64,000 bases of DNA. It comes from Pocillopora verrucosa (Eukaryota; Cnidaria; Anthozoa; Scleractinia; Pocilloporidae). A model generated the notes under the pieces. It did not search any database, was not told the origin of the DNA, and was given only the letters and a program-made list of their open reading frames with translations. Numbering within the stretch: the stretch's first letter is position 1; each line of letters begins with the position of its first letter. The DNA lies in NCBI RefSeq assembly GCF_036669915.1, contig NC_089324.1, forward strand, positions 14,645,131 through 14,709,130, in the 5' to 3' direction. Shown one piece after another: positions 31,268 through 42,800 of the stretch. A program made the position numbers and the translations under genes.

Positions 31268-34136
31268 ATGGAAGAAAACAAACCAGAGAAGAAGAGGTAA
31301 GCTGTAACTCTACTGTTTACTTCCTCAGAAGCTATGGAGCGAAAATGCAGTTTCACAAATTTTCTTTACTTTCTTACAAGGACAAAGCGAAGAAATGCAA
31401 GGCTACTTTCGGAAGAAAAAGATGTCAGAGTAAGTGCAGTGAAAGTTGGCAATAATTTTTTCACTTTTTTTTTTTTGTTGAAATGTCAACAATGGTCTTC
31501 AACAAACCTGTTGCTTCCTTCTTCAACTTTAGGGATCAAGGGCGAAGATAGAACGAGTCTGCGCTCCAGCTGACTACAAGATAATGGAAGGTATTGCGAT
31601 GAATCTGTAGCTATAAATTCGACAGAAAGTTAAGTTCAGCTGTTAGTTTGTCTAAATAATCATCTCTAACGAGGAGTTTCAACGACTATCGGTCACCGGT
31701 TACGCACCGCTGCCTATAAGACCTCTTGTGTCACAGAATCACAGAGGAAAAAAATCAATCGGACCAAACTATTGTTAATTTCGGTTCAGCAACACCAGTT
31801 ATCTTTGTGCCAAATTATTGCCCGTTGTTCTTGAAAATTACAAAATTTTTATTGCCGTTTTATTCCCAATTGTCTACTAAGGCAAGATTACGCAGATTTT
31901 CAGCGTGGTTAGCAGTAAACAGACGCCCCTCCGGCAACCTAAAGAAAAAGGAATATCACATAAAGGAAAAGCAATGCTGCATATCTAATAAGCTCATCAT
32001 AAAAATAATGATCATTGTGGTTTTCATTGGCCTCTTTTTCCAGCAGCTTGGCTGTAAAATAAAAATAGTTTTTGTGCTTATTTACAGTTAGTGAGCGTTA
32101 GACCTATACGTAGCGAAAATATTTGTTTTACAAAGCTTATCGAAATGGTTGTTAAATCTGTTAATCAGTCGAAGAATTTCAAGTTTAACTGCCTTCACAT
32201 TCCCGTTTGAGCAAAAATTTTGGGCGCGCGTATCTTCTAGGGCATGTTACGCGACAGCCCGTTCAGAATCACTGCAAATTTTCTCCACAACGATGTTGCG
32301 CAAGTGCTGTTACTTTAGTGTGTTAGATTAACATCTTCTCAAATTGAGCAGAACTTATAGAAGACCCGGTGAGCGAAGAGAATGAGCGAAGAAGAAGGGC
32401 TTTTGAAAAGTGGACTGAGGAGTCACACGAAGAGTTTGCAAATGGGTAAATATCCACCGATTACGACTATATATTACTGACTTTGAGAGAATGGTCAAGA
32501 ACACGGAACAAAGAATAAAAAATCTAAGTTCCCTATATGAGGATCCCGATCCTAGACCCTTCCGTGAGCTAAGCCATACGCTATTTTTATAAACAACAAG
32601 TGTTCAGCGTGGTGTAAAGATCAGCTTCGTCAAAGGCTAAATGCGGTTTAAGGTGAAACTTACAGTTTAGGTGTCTATTACTCGCGTGGAAATCGTGAGG
32701 TGAGAACTTGGAGAGGGCGAGGGGAGAGTCACGCGCTAAAGAAGTAGCCTCCTCCCGCATAAAGAATGCAAACAGAAAAACAAACAAACAAACAAATGAC
32801 ATATGTTGTATAAGTCATCTTTGTAGTCGAGATTTCAAGGGTCTGGAAGATAGTAAACGAGTATGACAAAACGCGTTGCTATTTTTTTCTTTTTTAAATA
32901 ATACTGTTTCATCATAACAGAGTTAGTTGATATTTTAAAAATAGTTATCTCATTTATTCGCAGACTGGCTGTACATGGAAAGAAATTCCGCAAAGTGGCT
33001 GACCATCTTCCAGAAATGGTATGTATGGCCCTGTAAAAGTTATTAACCTGAATCCGTTCGTGCTAATCGTCAAACAATGATATAAAATATTTCCAAAGAA
33101 TTCAGTAATTTGAGATTGCCCAAGATTCAAACGCTAGCTTTGGCCAAACTTTTCTTGGTGAGAAATTTATCTTTCTGTGAGGAATCTAAAATTCTAACCT
33201 GAGACTTCAGTTGTTGGAATTTCTTAGACCGTGTGAAAAAAAAGGTTTGATTGGAAAGGGATTCTTTTCTTAGTTTGCATTAGAGTGCTACGTCTAGATA
33301 ACAATTAAGAATAACATTTTGAAACGCATTTCGGTTCTTAGCCGTTTTTTAATGAGTTCCTCGCCCCAATCTCAGATAAACCTCTCCCTGTGCCATGAAA
33401 GGTCTGGGTACGAGACTTCCCCCACCCTTGTCCTAAAGCCCTTTGGAGCGTTTACCATACTACTTGATACTGAGTGTCCTTCGGTTGTTTTTCAGACTGT
33501 AGCAGACTGTGTAGAACATTACTACATGACCAAGCCCTTTGATTTCAATTTTGAGGAGGTGAGTAGAATGTTAACGCGGTGACTTAGGGCACACAACGGC
33601 CAATCAGATCAAAGGTAGACATGACAAGAAGCCAATGAGAATTCAATGAGTAAAAAGAACTAAAGTCAGCCGACCTCAAGCGCGGGAAAATGGAAGAGAC
33701 TACGCCACGATTGATCTATGTTTGTATCTAATTGGTTCAAGAGATGGCACGAGTTTTCCAGACCAATCACAGAGCGTGGTGACACAAAATCTGGGCAATT
33801 CCTGATCACTTCCGGTGGCAAAAATAGATGGTTGCATAAATATATGAATAAACAAATAAATGTTTAAATTGTTATTTAATCAAATTGACCGTGCAGAAAA
33901 GTATTTAACTGAATATTCATTTATCTCACTTTCTGTTGCTTTACAATCAACAGTGGCAGGCTAATGAAAAAGCCAAAGACGACGGTTTAGAGCCTTCATC
34001 AATAGAGTGCAAAGGGAGCTCTTCCGAAGGGGCTGAAGCATCAACTACATCTGAGCCCCAGTCCAGCTCTCCTGTAAGTGAACTATCGGACGCAATAAGA
34101 GAGGAGAAACTGAAAATTTCTGAGAAGACAGATTAA
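31268..34136 (+). CDS. Small NCoR-like SANT-domain protein, copy B, full length
   Basis: Exons: 31268-31296, 31381-31429, 31533-31590, 32352-32445, 32964-33018, 33496-33558, 33954-34136; total 531 bases, 176 residues. Start MEENKPEKKR. SANT region: RRRRAFEKWTEESHEEFANG, GKKFRKVADHLPEM, TVADCVEHYYMTK. Exon 6 is 15 bases longer than in copy A and adds FDFNFEE after the helix. The acidic, serine-rich tail (ECKGSSSEGAEASTTSEPQS, then SELSDAIREEKLKI) is complete here. All splice sites are GT-AG and phases agree. Intron positions are identical to copy A, so the pair arose by DNA duplication rather than retroposition. The similarity to NCoR SANT1 suggests a chromatin-associated role, which is an inference. 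No paralogue name is recognised. Confidence 0.78.
33590..33800. repeat. CCAAT-rich interspersed repeat in SANT B intron 6
   Basis: ACAACGGCCAATCAGATCAA, CTCAAGCGCGGGAAAATGGA, CTAATTGGTTCAAGAGATGG and CCAGACCAATCACAGAGCGT in order, with the same position as in copy A. Confidence 0.75.
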
Positions 34137-34215
34137 ATACCGATGACTGATACAAACTTTCAAATGGTAATCTGTTTTTAAGCTATGTCGATAAGTTTCA
34201 AGCGAGGAAATATCA

Positions 34216-34221
34216 AATAAA
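34216..34221 (+). other. Candidate polyadenylation signal of SANT copy B
   Basis: AATAAA lies 80 bases after the stop of copy B. The copy A counterpart (near 29420) reads GAGTACACC and has lost the hexamer. Confidence 0.5.
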
Positions 34222-34431
34222 CCTTTGCTTATCTAATAAAATCATGAATGATCAGGAAGAACGAAGGTCGCAGAAAGTTAGCGTTATGTACAATCTTATT
34301 TGGCTACATTAAGCCGCCTTTGACTAAAACATTACACACATGGAGTCAAAATTTTCGATCGATAGTGAATACCTAGCCTAGTGATCTTTTCAAATTACAA
34401 CCCCTTTGATCTTGTTGAAAAGTACCCCTGT

Positions 34432-34590
34432 GGCTCGGGAGGGGGGTAGCAGGGGGGAAAACCCCGGTAGGATTCGTCCCACATAATCATTAGTGTCACC
34501 GGAAAAAGACTCCAATGGCCTAGCTTTGGAGCGGGAGTAGCATGGAGGGAAAAACTTCGTGGGATTTTTCCCTTATTGGTTTTATTTGGA
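34432..34590 (+). repeat. Tandem pair, end of duplication unit 2
   Basis: GTGGCTCGGGAGGGGGGTAG to TTAGTGTCACCGGAAAAAGA, then a decayed second unit (GGAGGGAAAAACTTCGTGGG). It matches 29633-29797. Confidence 0.7.
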
Positions 34591-34708
34591 GAAGAGAAAC
34601 TTTAGCGAGAGATTTAAGGCCAGAAATCTGTAACATCGATCCGTGTCCAGGCATTCTACGCATAATTGCTAAAACGGGACACCTAAAACGAAACAACATC
34701 GTAATCTG

Positions 34709-36619
34709 ATGCAATGTTGCCCAGTTCCCCCTCGTCCAAACATGTACCGCCTTGCAGGTTTCATCAATTCATTGAAGTTGCTAGTTTGCATCAGATCAGT
34801 GAGGTTTTTTCGTTGTTTAATTACGAGAATGTCAATAGCAGCCGTTAGAAGTGTCGAGGGCGAAGACCATTTAACAATTTCTTTCACCTTTGATGGTAAA
34901 GATCGAAAAATGCAGCGCAGCAAGAATGAAGTCCTGTCGAAGGCTTTGACGAGAATCGAACTTTCCTCGAAGAAGAAAGCGAAAAAGGTGAAAAGGAGTG
35001 CTGATTACAACGAAATCGGCGGTAGTTTAGAAGGAAATACGACTCTCTGGTTCAATGGTCAACCAGTCGACTCGAGTCTTACCAATGAAGCCGCTTGGAA
35101 GGATGGAGCAATATTGAAGATCGGATCAGAAGCTTTCACTGTGGAGATAAATCCTCCGACGGTCACTTCTCTCATTCTCCCCAATAATATGATGTCAGGA
35201 TTCCCTGTAATGCCTTCTCTTCGAATGGAATTTGGCGACAAACAGTTTTGTCGCTATAAATGGTTTAAATCCTCAAATCATAGTGACGAACAGGCAAGTT
35301 CAGTACCAGCTTCCTCACAAGAAGTCTTGAGCTGGGAGGAAGTTGGGAATGACTTCTTGTACACTCCTTCTGTACTTGATGTTGGATGTTATCTCAAACT
35401 AGCTTGTGCACCAGGAAATGCTGAGAAAATCAGTAGCATCACATCCGAAGCAACAACTTCTGTAACAGTTGCTGCAGGCCCAGGAACATGCCCCTTTGAT
35501 GCCAGACACATGTACACTAAAAAGAAAACTGCTGACTCCAGCACATTTAGGGTTGTGTCATATAACATCCTAGCAGAGGCATATTCTAAGGAAGAGTTTG
35601 CGCAGAAGATTCTGTTCCCATATTGTCCACCATACGCTTTGGACATTAATTATCGTCAGCAGTTACTGCTTAAGGAAATTCCTGGCTACAATGCAGACCT
35701 TATTTGCCTTCAAGAATGTGGGTCAAAATTGTTTGAACATAATTTAAAACCTGCTCTTGAAACAATGGGGTTTAGAGGTCTTTTACGATGTAAAGCTGGA
35801 GAGGTTCCAGAAGGAGAAGCCACATTCTTCAGAGAGAGCAAGTTTGCTTTGATAAGTCAGCATGACATTGTGTTAAATGAAGCCCTCCTCGATGATCCTG
35901 CTCAAGCAGTAATCTTAGATCATGTCTCAGCCATTCCAATTTTACGTGAAGCTTTGCAGAAGAGAAATGCAGTGGCTCAAGTTTCAATACTCAAAGTTTT
36001 GGGTATTGACAATCAATATCTCTGTGTAGCTAACACACATCTTTACTATAAACCAACTTACCCTCATATAAGGTTGCTTCAGGGTGCAATTATTTTAAAT
36101 CACTTGCAGGAAGTCATTTCACAGTTCACTTCTAACAGCATGAGCAGCAATCCCAATAAGCAAGAGATTCCAATGAATACCACCGATGCAGCCGATTGTG
36201 AATCTCTCCAGGTAACTAAAGATGGAATGCATGATCAGCCACAGATTGCTGTGGTATTCTGTGGTGATTTCAACAGTCTGCCAAGAAGCGGATTGGTTGA
36301 ACTTCTCACAACCAGTCATATTGATTCTTTGCATCGAGACTGGACAGTATGTGAGGATAAGGAAGAACATTGCACAACCTTAAATATCAGCCATGATTTT
36401 AATCTTTTGTCAGCATGCAGTTTTCCACCATTTACAAACTACACCGGTGGTTTTAAAGGAACATTAGATTATATTTTTGCTGATGGAAAGTACCTTGAAG
36501 TGGAATCAGTTCTTCCCTTGCCAAGTGAGGAGGAACTATCATCGCATTTGGCATTGCCTTCTGTTGTCATGCCGTCAGATCATGTGGCTTTGGTCTGTGA
36601 TCTTAAGTGGAAGTTGTGA
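34709..36619 (+). CDS. PDE12: 2',5'-phosphodiesterase 12 (PDE12), intronless
   Basis: A single open frame of 636 codons. PDE12 belongs to the endonuclease/exonuclease/phosphatase (EEP) family; in the family it degrades 2',5'-oligoadenylates and trims poly(A) tails on mitochondrial transcripts in the matrix. Catalytic landmarks are FRVVSYNILAEAY (N286), DLICLQECG (E336), VVFCGDFNSLPRSG (D520, N522), GTLDYIFADG, and PSDHVALVCDLKW (D624, H625); all are intact. The N-terminus MYRLAGFINSLKLLVCIRSV followed by RFFRCLITRM is basic and hydrophobic, as expected for a mitochondrial presequence. It begins at Met12 (34742), which I consider the likelier start than 34709. Residues 50-270 form the family's N-terminal domain. 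The lack of introns contrasts with its neighbours. It lies directly downstream of the SANT duplication. Confidence 0.95.
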   Translation: MQCCPVPPRPNMYRLAGFINSLKLLVCIRSVRFFRCLITRMSIAAVRSVEGEDHLTISFTFDGKDRKMQRSKNEVLSKALTRIELSSKKKAKKVKRSADYNEIGGSLEGNTTLWFNGQPVDSSLTNEAAWKDGAILKIGSEAFTVEINPPTVTSLILPNNMMSGFPVMPSLRMEFGDKQFCRYKWFKSSNHSDEQASSVPASSQEVLSWEEVGNDFLYTPSVLDVGCYLKLACAPGNAEKISSITSEATTSVTVAAGPGTCPFDARHMYTKKKTADSSTFRVVSYNILAEAYSKEEFAQKILFPYCPPYALDINYRQQLLLKEIPGYNADLICLQECGSKLFEHNLKPALETMGFRGLLRCKAGEVPEGEATFFRESKFALISQHDIVLNEALLDDPAQAVILDHVSAIPILREALQKRNAVAQVSILKVLGIDNQYLCVANTHLYYKPTYPHIRLLQGAIILNHLQEVISQFTSNSMSSNPNKQEIPMNTTDAADCESLQVTKDGMHDQPQIAVVFCGDFNSLPRSGLVELLTTSHIDSLHRDWTVCEDKEEHCTTLNISHDFNLLSACSFPPFTNYTGGFKGTLDYIFADGKYLEVESVLPLPSEEELSSHLALPSVVMPSDHVALVCDLKWKL

Positions 36620-36816
36620 ATGCAAGCCATTAATATTTGGACAGCTTAATGAATAAGTCCTTTAAAAAATCCATTGTTTTTTGAGAATTTTTAAGCTAAT
36701 TTATTCCTAATAATTATTCATTATGAACATTCGGCTATCTGAAACTTGGATTGTTCTGACAAAGGGGTAGATTATGCTTAAAGTACAAAGTACAAAGCTG
36801 AATTTTCAGCCATCTC

Positions 36817-36906
36817 AACTCTCTGGTATTACAACAACATCTCTTATATTTCTTAACCCTCTGGTATTATAACAACATCTATTATACAACTCTCTGGTAT
36901 CATATT
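36817..36906. repeat. Short tandem repeat with CTCTGGTATTA unit
   Basis: AACTCTCTGGTATTACAACA, ACCCTCTGGTATTATAACAA and AACTCTCTGGTATCATATTT, spaced about 40 bases apart, give three imperfect units. Confidence 0.7.
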
Positions 36907-37679
36907 TGTTTTTATTACTTTTGGCAGTTTGAGGTGGTTTTTTCTTTTTCCAAATTTTTTACGTAGTATTGGATGCAACACAAAACACTAGCCTGCAAAA
37001 TAGCAAAGGCTAGGCAGGTGGTGAGAGAAATTGTTCACTTTACAAAATAACTCTAGCAGTGGGTATTGCTCATAAAAGCCATGTGAGTTAGCAGATGTTG
37101 TAAATATGTAAGCTCATGAATAACTGATGAATTAACAAGGTTTTATTTCACGCACTATAAAAAGTAGAACCACATTATGCCTTTATGAGAAATGTGCATA
37201 TTTCACTTATTATACGATAATTACTGTTAAATCAGTTGATGCTACTCAGAGTATAGAAGCACAAACTCAAAGATGGAATGAAGATTGTAGTATCTATTCA
37301 GCTTGTTGTACTGTGAGTCTGTACAGGAACATGCAAGACATGTAATTGGTGAGGATCAATTCCTTTAGTCGCAAATAGCCATTCAGGTCTTCTTCCTGTT
37401 AGAGGTTTGTCCTTGTACTTGCAAGATCTGAATGGTAATATCTCGATGAAGCTGCTTATCATTACCTTAGTGAATTATGGCATTTAGTGTTGTAGAAAGA
37501 TTGCATTCTCTGGCTCCAAGTATTTGTTTTATTGGTAATTAAATAATGTGACAGGAGGAATTAATGTGATGTTACCTTAAAATAGATATTTTTGTTAAAA
37601 AAAGAGATCCCATGACAAAAAGTATATTTGAAGTAGCCTGTGTAATATTTTTGTCATCATCATCATTTATTTGCCTTTT

Positions 37680-37888
37680 CAACCCTTTAACTCCCAAGAT
37701 TTCATGAGTAATTCTCCTTTCTGTCTGCCCTACAATTTATGAGGTTAGTTTGGAGAATTTGGAATTGGATCAACCAATAATCCCCTTATTGATATTTTTC
37801 TTTATTCTGGTTACTTGTCTGCTTGATATCTTACTGATAATGCGAGGAGAAATTCTGTCTAGGTCACTAGCAAGACACAAAGGGTTAA
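37680..37888. repeat. MITE family 1 copy
   Basis: It starts CAACCCTTTAACTCCCAAGA and ends CAAGACACAAAGGGTTAATA. Internal TGTCTGCCCTACAATT and TTTGGAGAATTTGGAATTGG are as in the other copies. Confidence 0.8.
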
Positions 37889-39807
37889 TAGGACAAAAAA
37901 AATTTGTACAGCTTTACAATTTATATCAAAGATGTAAGGCTAAAAAAAATTACAGCAGGGCACACAATTTATGTAGAAAAAAAATCCATATCTTCACTAA
38001 GTAGGATGTAAATAACATATTTTACCATCCAAAATTTTCTTTGTGAGCTGCTTGTAAGAAAAATGACACAAAATGATTTTAACCCCAAGTTGTTCCATGA
38101 GGAAACTCTCTCATCACTGAGAAATATCAAACTCATGTTTCTATGTAGTATCCTGTTCATTGTCAAGATTATTGCTAGGTAATTGGCTGCAGTGAACAAC
38201 TTTTTGAATTAATAACACCTGAAAATAATATTTCCTCTGCTCTGTACAAAGTCCATCTCTGGATGAAATTGTTTGTAAAACCCATATGGTTTTGTAGACA
38301 GCCCCAATCACTAACGTGCTTTCAAAAAGAAGACTTTGACCCTATGATAATTAGTGTTGATCATTATGAAACTTAGTGTATTGTCAGGCAAACAAGGACA
38401 GGAGCTTAGTGATATTGGATCAGTTCCACTTCAAATTCTCTAAACTAGCAAGTTAGGAAGCATATAAAGCACTCACTCAGGAGAATTGCTTCTTAGATCT
38501 TGACCAAGGGTTCAAGCTAAGCCCCAAAAATTAAAGTGACATGGCTTAAAAATTAATTTAGGAGTTTTTGTATTTAATTATGTTATCCCCTGTTCCATAT
38601 GTTGAATATAAAATAATGTGTATCTGACCTATTCCTAAATCACACCTGATCTTTGACTTAACATCAAAAAATGCTTTGGATACACATTTCTTTTGTGGTT
38701 TTAAACAGACAATACTTATTTCTTTGACATCTGTCTACGTCTGTTGATTACACAATGTCAGGAAACCAGTATGAGGAAATCAATTTACGAAATGATGTTT
38801 TACACATGTTATTCATATTGATCTCTTTCACTCCCATTATCTTAGTTTCCGTTTATCTGACGAGTTGTCATCTTTATATTAAATAAAATATTTAACTACT
38901 TATAATTTGAGCTCTGAGAAGTTGGTTGAAAATAACAATGTTCCCTAGCAAAGGTTTTTTTCCCCTCAAGAAGAAATTACCTATTTAAATGGTCACCAGT
39001 AAGGTACTGTAAGACTTATAAATATGCGTAACTGACGAAAAAAGTCGTGATCAATCTGGTGAAGTCACAGCTTTAAAAAGAAATATATTGTACCTTGAAG
39101 ACATAACAACATATTTTCCTTTGTCGACAATTTCCTCCTTGGACACATTTTCCAATCATTTTATAGTGTGAAGTTGTTGTTTTGCCAAGAATGCGCTATT
39201 GCTTCCATAATAAACTTAGGACCTTTTTAACTTGTCAATATCCGGCTCAAAACTTTGACATAAGAGGAACAAATAGGAAAACTTCAATAATAAATAAACG
39301 TTTGAGACACGCACGGCAACTTCATGTCCGATCATGTTGTTGTTTTGCTTCTGACCGAGCACGTGGTTCTAAGCATGTGACCAAAGCGAGCATTGCTGAT
39401 TGGATTAGATATCTGGGGGCTTGGTCATAGAGGAATAAGTAAGCAAATTATCAAGGTATTTGTTTTCCTAGCGTACTTTCTGTAAAATTGGAAAGCGCTA
39501 AAGCGCGGTTTTCCGCCGTTAAAACCCTTGATTCAGATGCAAATGGCTTTTTAACTGGTCTATCATTCGCAGTACTCGTGACCTCAGCTAATTGTGAATT
39601 CATTATTCAAGAGATCGTGTTTATTGTTGCGTGTTGATCCGAAGATATTGGCGCAAGATTTATCGTACATGATTTTTATTATGGCTTGATCAATGCCGTC
39701 ATCAAGCGAGAGAGGTGAAATATCGACAATTTTCTTGACCGTGGACAAATTATTTTTCTCCCCGATGCACGTGTTTTATGGTATACATGAACTGATTCCG
39801 TCAGAAA

Positions 39808-42800
39808 ATGGCTGAGATTAGGAGTTTAACTTCTGCAATGAATGAAGATGATGCTCCCATGGAAGAGGTGAGCTCGATTATTTTGTTTAGCTTCCTGCTG
39901 GCCCTCTTTTTCTCTCGATAACCATCTGATCGTTTTATGAACTGCAGGTGAAGCCTCAGATCACTGTGGACAATGAAGAATTCAGGAAAGTTTTCGAAAG
40001 GCCATTCGCTGCTCCGCTTCCATCGGAGTCTGCGCCTCAATCATCACAAGTTCCCACGTCTCATTATGACTACAACTTCGACGAGAAAGATTACAAATGT
40101 AAGTCATTAAAGCTGCTTTCATTAGTTTTTTAGCGAGATAAGAGGGCATTTATTTAGTTATCAGCTGTATCGAAGTGTACATTACTAATTAAGCATATTA
40201 CATTTTTAAGCGAGGGAACCACTCCAATTATCTCTTAGACCACTTTCCAGAATATTAGACCGTTCAATTGAGCATGATCTCGGATACGATCAGAATTTCC
40301 GAAAGACATAGCCTTTTCAATGGTCGTAAATCTAGGGTGACGTCTCAAATAGTCGAACGATTACAAAATAATCTTAGATATTTTGAGAGATTGCAGTTTC
40401 TTTGTTACTGCAATTTTCCGTGAGCTGCAATAAAGACGAGCAACATTGTTACAATGTACTGGAGATGAAATTAGCAGTTGGGTGGTATATAGTAACATGG
40501 CTTTACCGCGTTCAGGTAATTAACTGAGATTGCGAACAAGATCAATGTACTCTTTCTTCTACTGCCTTGTGAAAGAGCTATATAGATTTAGCTAAAAATG
40601 TTGAAAAATAGGAGATAAAGATCATGTCTTATTCTAGAAGTAAGGTCCTTGAAAATGAAAGGGAGAGTGGAACAGAAAAATTCTCTCTAGAAAACAACCC
40701 ACTTACGAGAGTACACATTTGGTCGCTGAATGAGCTCAGATTCAAGGGATTTGTGATAGATGAGGGCTTTGAACTGACTACATATTTTATTATAGATAAC
40801 CAAAATGTTCTGCCACTACATGCATCAGCCATGTTCGCTGGGATTAAAAAATGGTTTTATTATTTTATGGGTTAAAAATAATCCTTGGATTTCACTGTGC
40901 ACTCTGATACTGCAGAAATGAGAAGGAAATGGAAGACTAAGTAAATGAATTATAAATGCAATGAAAAACAATTGAGTGAAAATGGCAAAGTAAGATTTCT
41001 TTGAATTCCTCATCAGACCTCCATTTTTTGACTTGTTATGTCACCTATGCCTCTTCAAGAAATGCTGTTTCAGTTTCTGAAATTCTTGAAACTCTTACTG
41101 GGGAGTTAACTCTCCAATTTACAGAAGTGATCAACATGACACTTTTCCTTACAATATCCTTACACTGTAGAGCAAACAGGTATTGGGAATACTCAAACTT
41201 ATCAGTTAGAAATTGTTTTCTTGACCTAGCTGACACCAAATTCATATAACTGCTGGTAATTTGTAAGGAAATGTGTGGCAGCTAGGGAAGAGAATTAAGA
41301 AGCAGATCTTAGCAGTAAAAAGGGTTGTGCATCAACACCACCCCCTCTCCCAGCAACTCCCCCGGTATTTGAACTTTTGAAGGTTGGTTTGTGCAAATTC
41401 CCATCCTCAGGGCCAAAATTGTGTTCAAATGCCCCGCTTAAATGATGAAGTTGATGATCAATTTTTTGTAAAAGGCAAAATCAGCGACTGTGACTTTCTA
41501 CACATCGACCAAGCTTTAAAACCTAGAACTTGTGGACCATTCAATCACACCTGGTGTTGTGACCCTGAAGTTGATATATGAAATATAAAGCCATCTAGGA
41601 AAAGTAGGCAGTTTAAGACTACATGTGGCAACTGATATAACACAATTTTTATGGCAAAGAAAAGAACTACAGGTTTTACATGTATAATGATGCTAGAAGA
41701 TAATGTTGTAGAACTGAGATTTGTCACACATGCAAAACAGAAAACCTGCAGCATGCCACATATTTATGACTACCCTGTTCAACAGGAGAAGGAGGGTTCA
41801 AGAATATAGTGACTAATTGGCACTCAATCAATAATCAAATGGTAACAAATAATCATATTAACACTAATAGTAATAATAATTATAATAATATTAATAATGC
41901 TCACATTAGTAATAGTAATGACAATTTATAGGGGCTAGCTTAAGAACTTCACTGTTCCTCTATCAGTCTATCCTCTTGACTCCAATAATGATTAAACAAT
42001 GCTTCCTTCTTTCTGACTATAAATTATTTTTTCTTTTTTCATTGCAATTCCATTTTTTGTGAGACGATTGTTTCATACAGCAAGGCAGTCCATGTTAAAG
42101 AATATTCTGCCATTCCACCTTTCAACCATTCCATCACTCCATCAAATAGGGTCACCCTGTCAATCTTAAGATCTCATATTTTGGACCTTGCTCGCTTTGC
42201 AAATTCAGCAGTTCTTTTGGGCATTAGCTGCTGATGAAAATGATAAAACACTTTCTCTTCAAATAAATAAAATGTTTCTCCAAAGTCTCCATGATGTGCA
42301 GATTAAAGCTATTTAGATATTTTGCCAGGAAAAGTCTAGTTTTCAATTGTGTGCTGGAGACGCCATTTTGAAATTATTTTGAGATGTTTATCATCTTTTG
42401 TAGTGTACAGCAAGAACTGAAGAAAGTATATCTTTGGATCACTGGGCATAATTTGCTGATTCAATTAGTATCTAATGCTCTCTCTTCAAAGAAAACATTT
42501 TTCACTTAAGTTTTTATGATGCACTGATCACACCTTTTAGGATATTTTGGCAAGGAAAAGCTTTGTTTTTTCATGCACCATCCTGGAATTGTTGCGAAAT
42601 GTTTATCATCTTTTGTAGTACTCCTAAACAAACAGTAATTAGAAAAGGGAAACATTGGGTCAAAATTGGGTCAAGATCAGAATTCTACTGTTACCATCAC
42701 TTACCCACTTACTCACTCACTCATCATAAGAACATTTGTGGCCTTGCCTCCTATAGGAGGCAGTAGCTACAAAAATTGCTGTCCAGTTTTGTTGATGTGT

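Larger units (their letters stand above)
29943..34600 (+). repeat. Segmental duplication, unit 2 (contains SANT gene B)
   Basis: Counterpart of unit 1, starting ATCTTAAAACTTATCGTTGA and ending in the GTGTCACCGG tandem just before the PDE12 gene. It lacks the two large insertions of unit 1 and so is closer to the ancestral layout. Confidence 0.88.
36620..39807. other. Intergenic region between PDE12 and the anion exchanger
   Basis: About 3.2 kb with no convincing exon. It contains a short tandem repeat at 36817-36906, a family 1 MITE at 37680-37888, and otherwise unique AT-rich DNA. The last few hundred bases must include the exchanger's promoter and 5' UTR; no TATA-like site stood out. Confidence 0.6.

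Noticed and set aside
31726..32091. 121-residue open frame in intron 3 of SANT copy B
   Set aside because: It is not preserved in copy A's intron 3 and has no recognisable domain.
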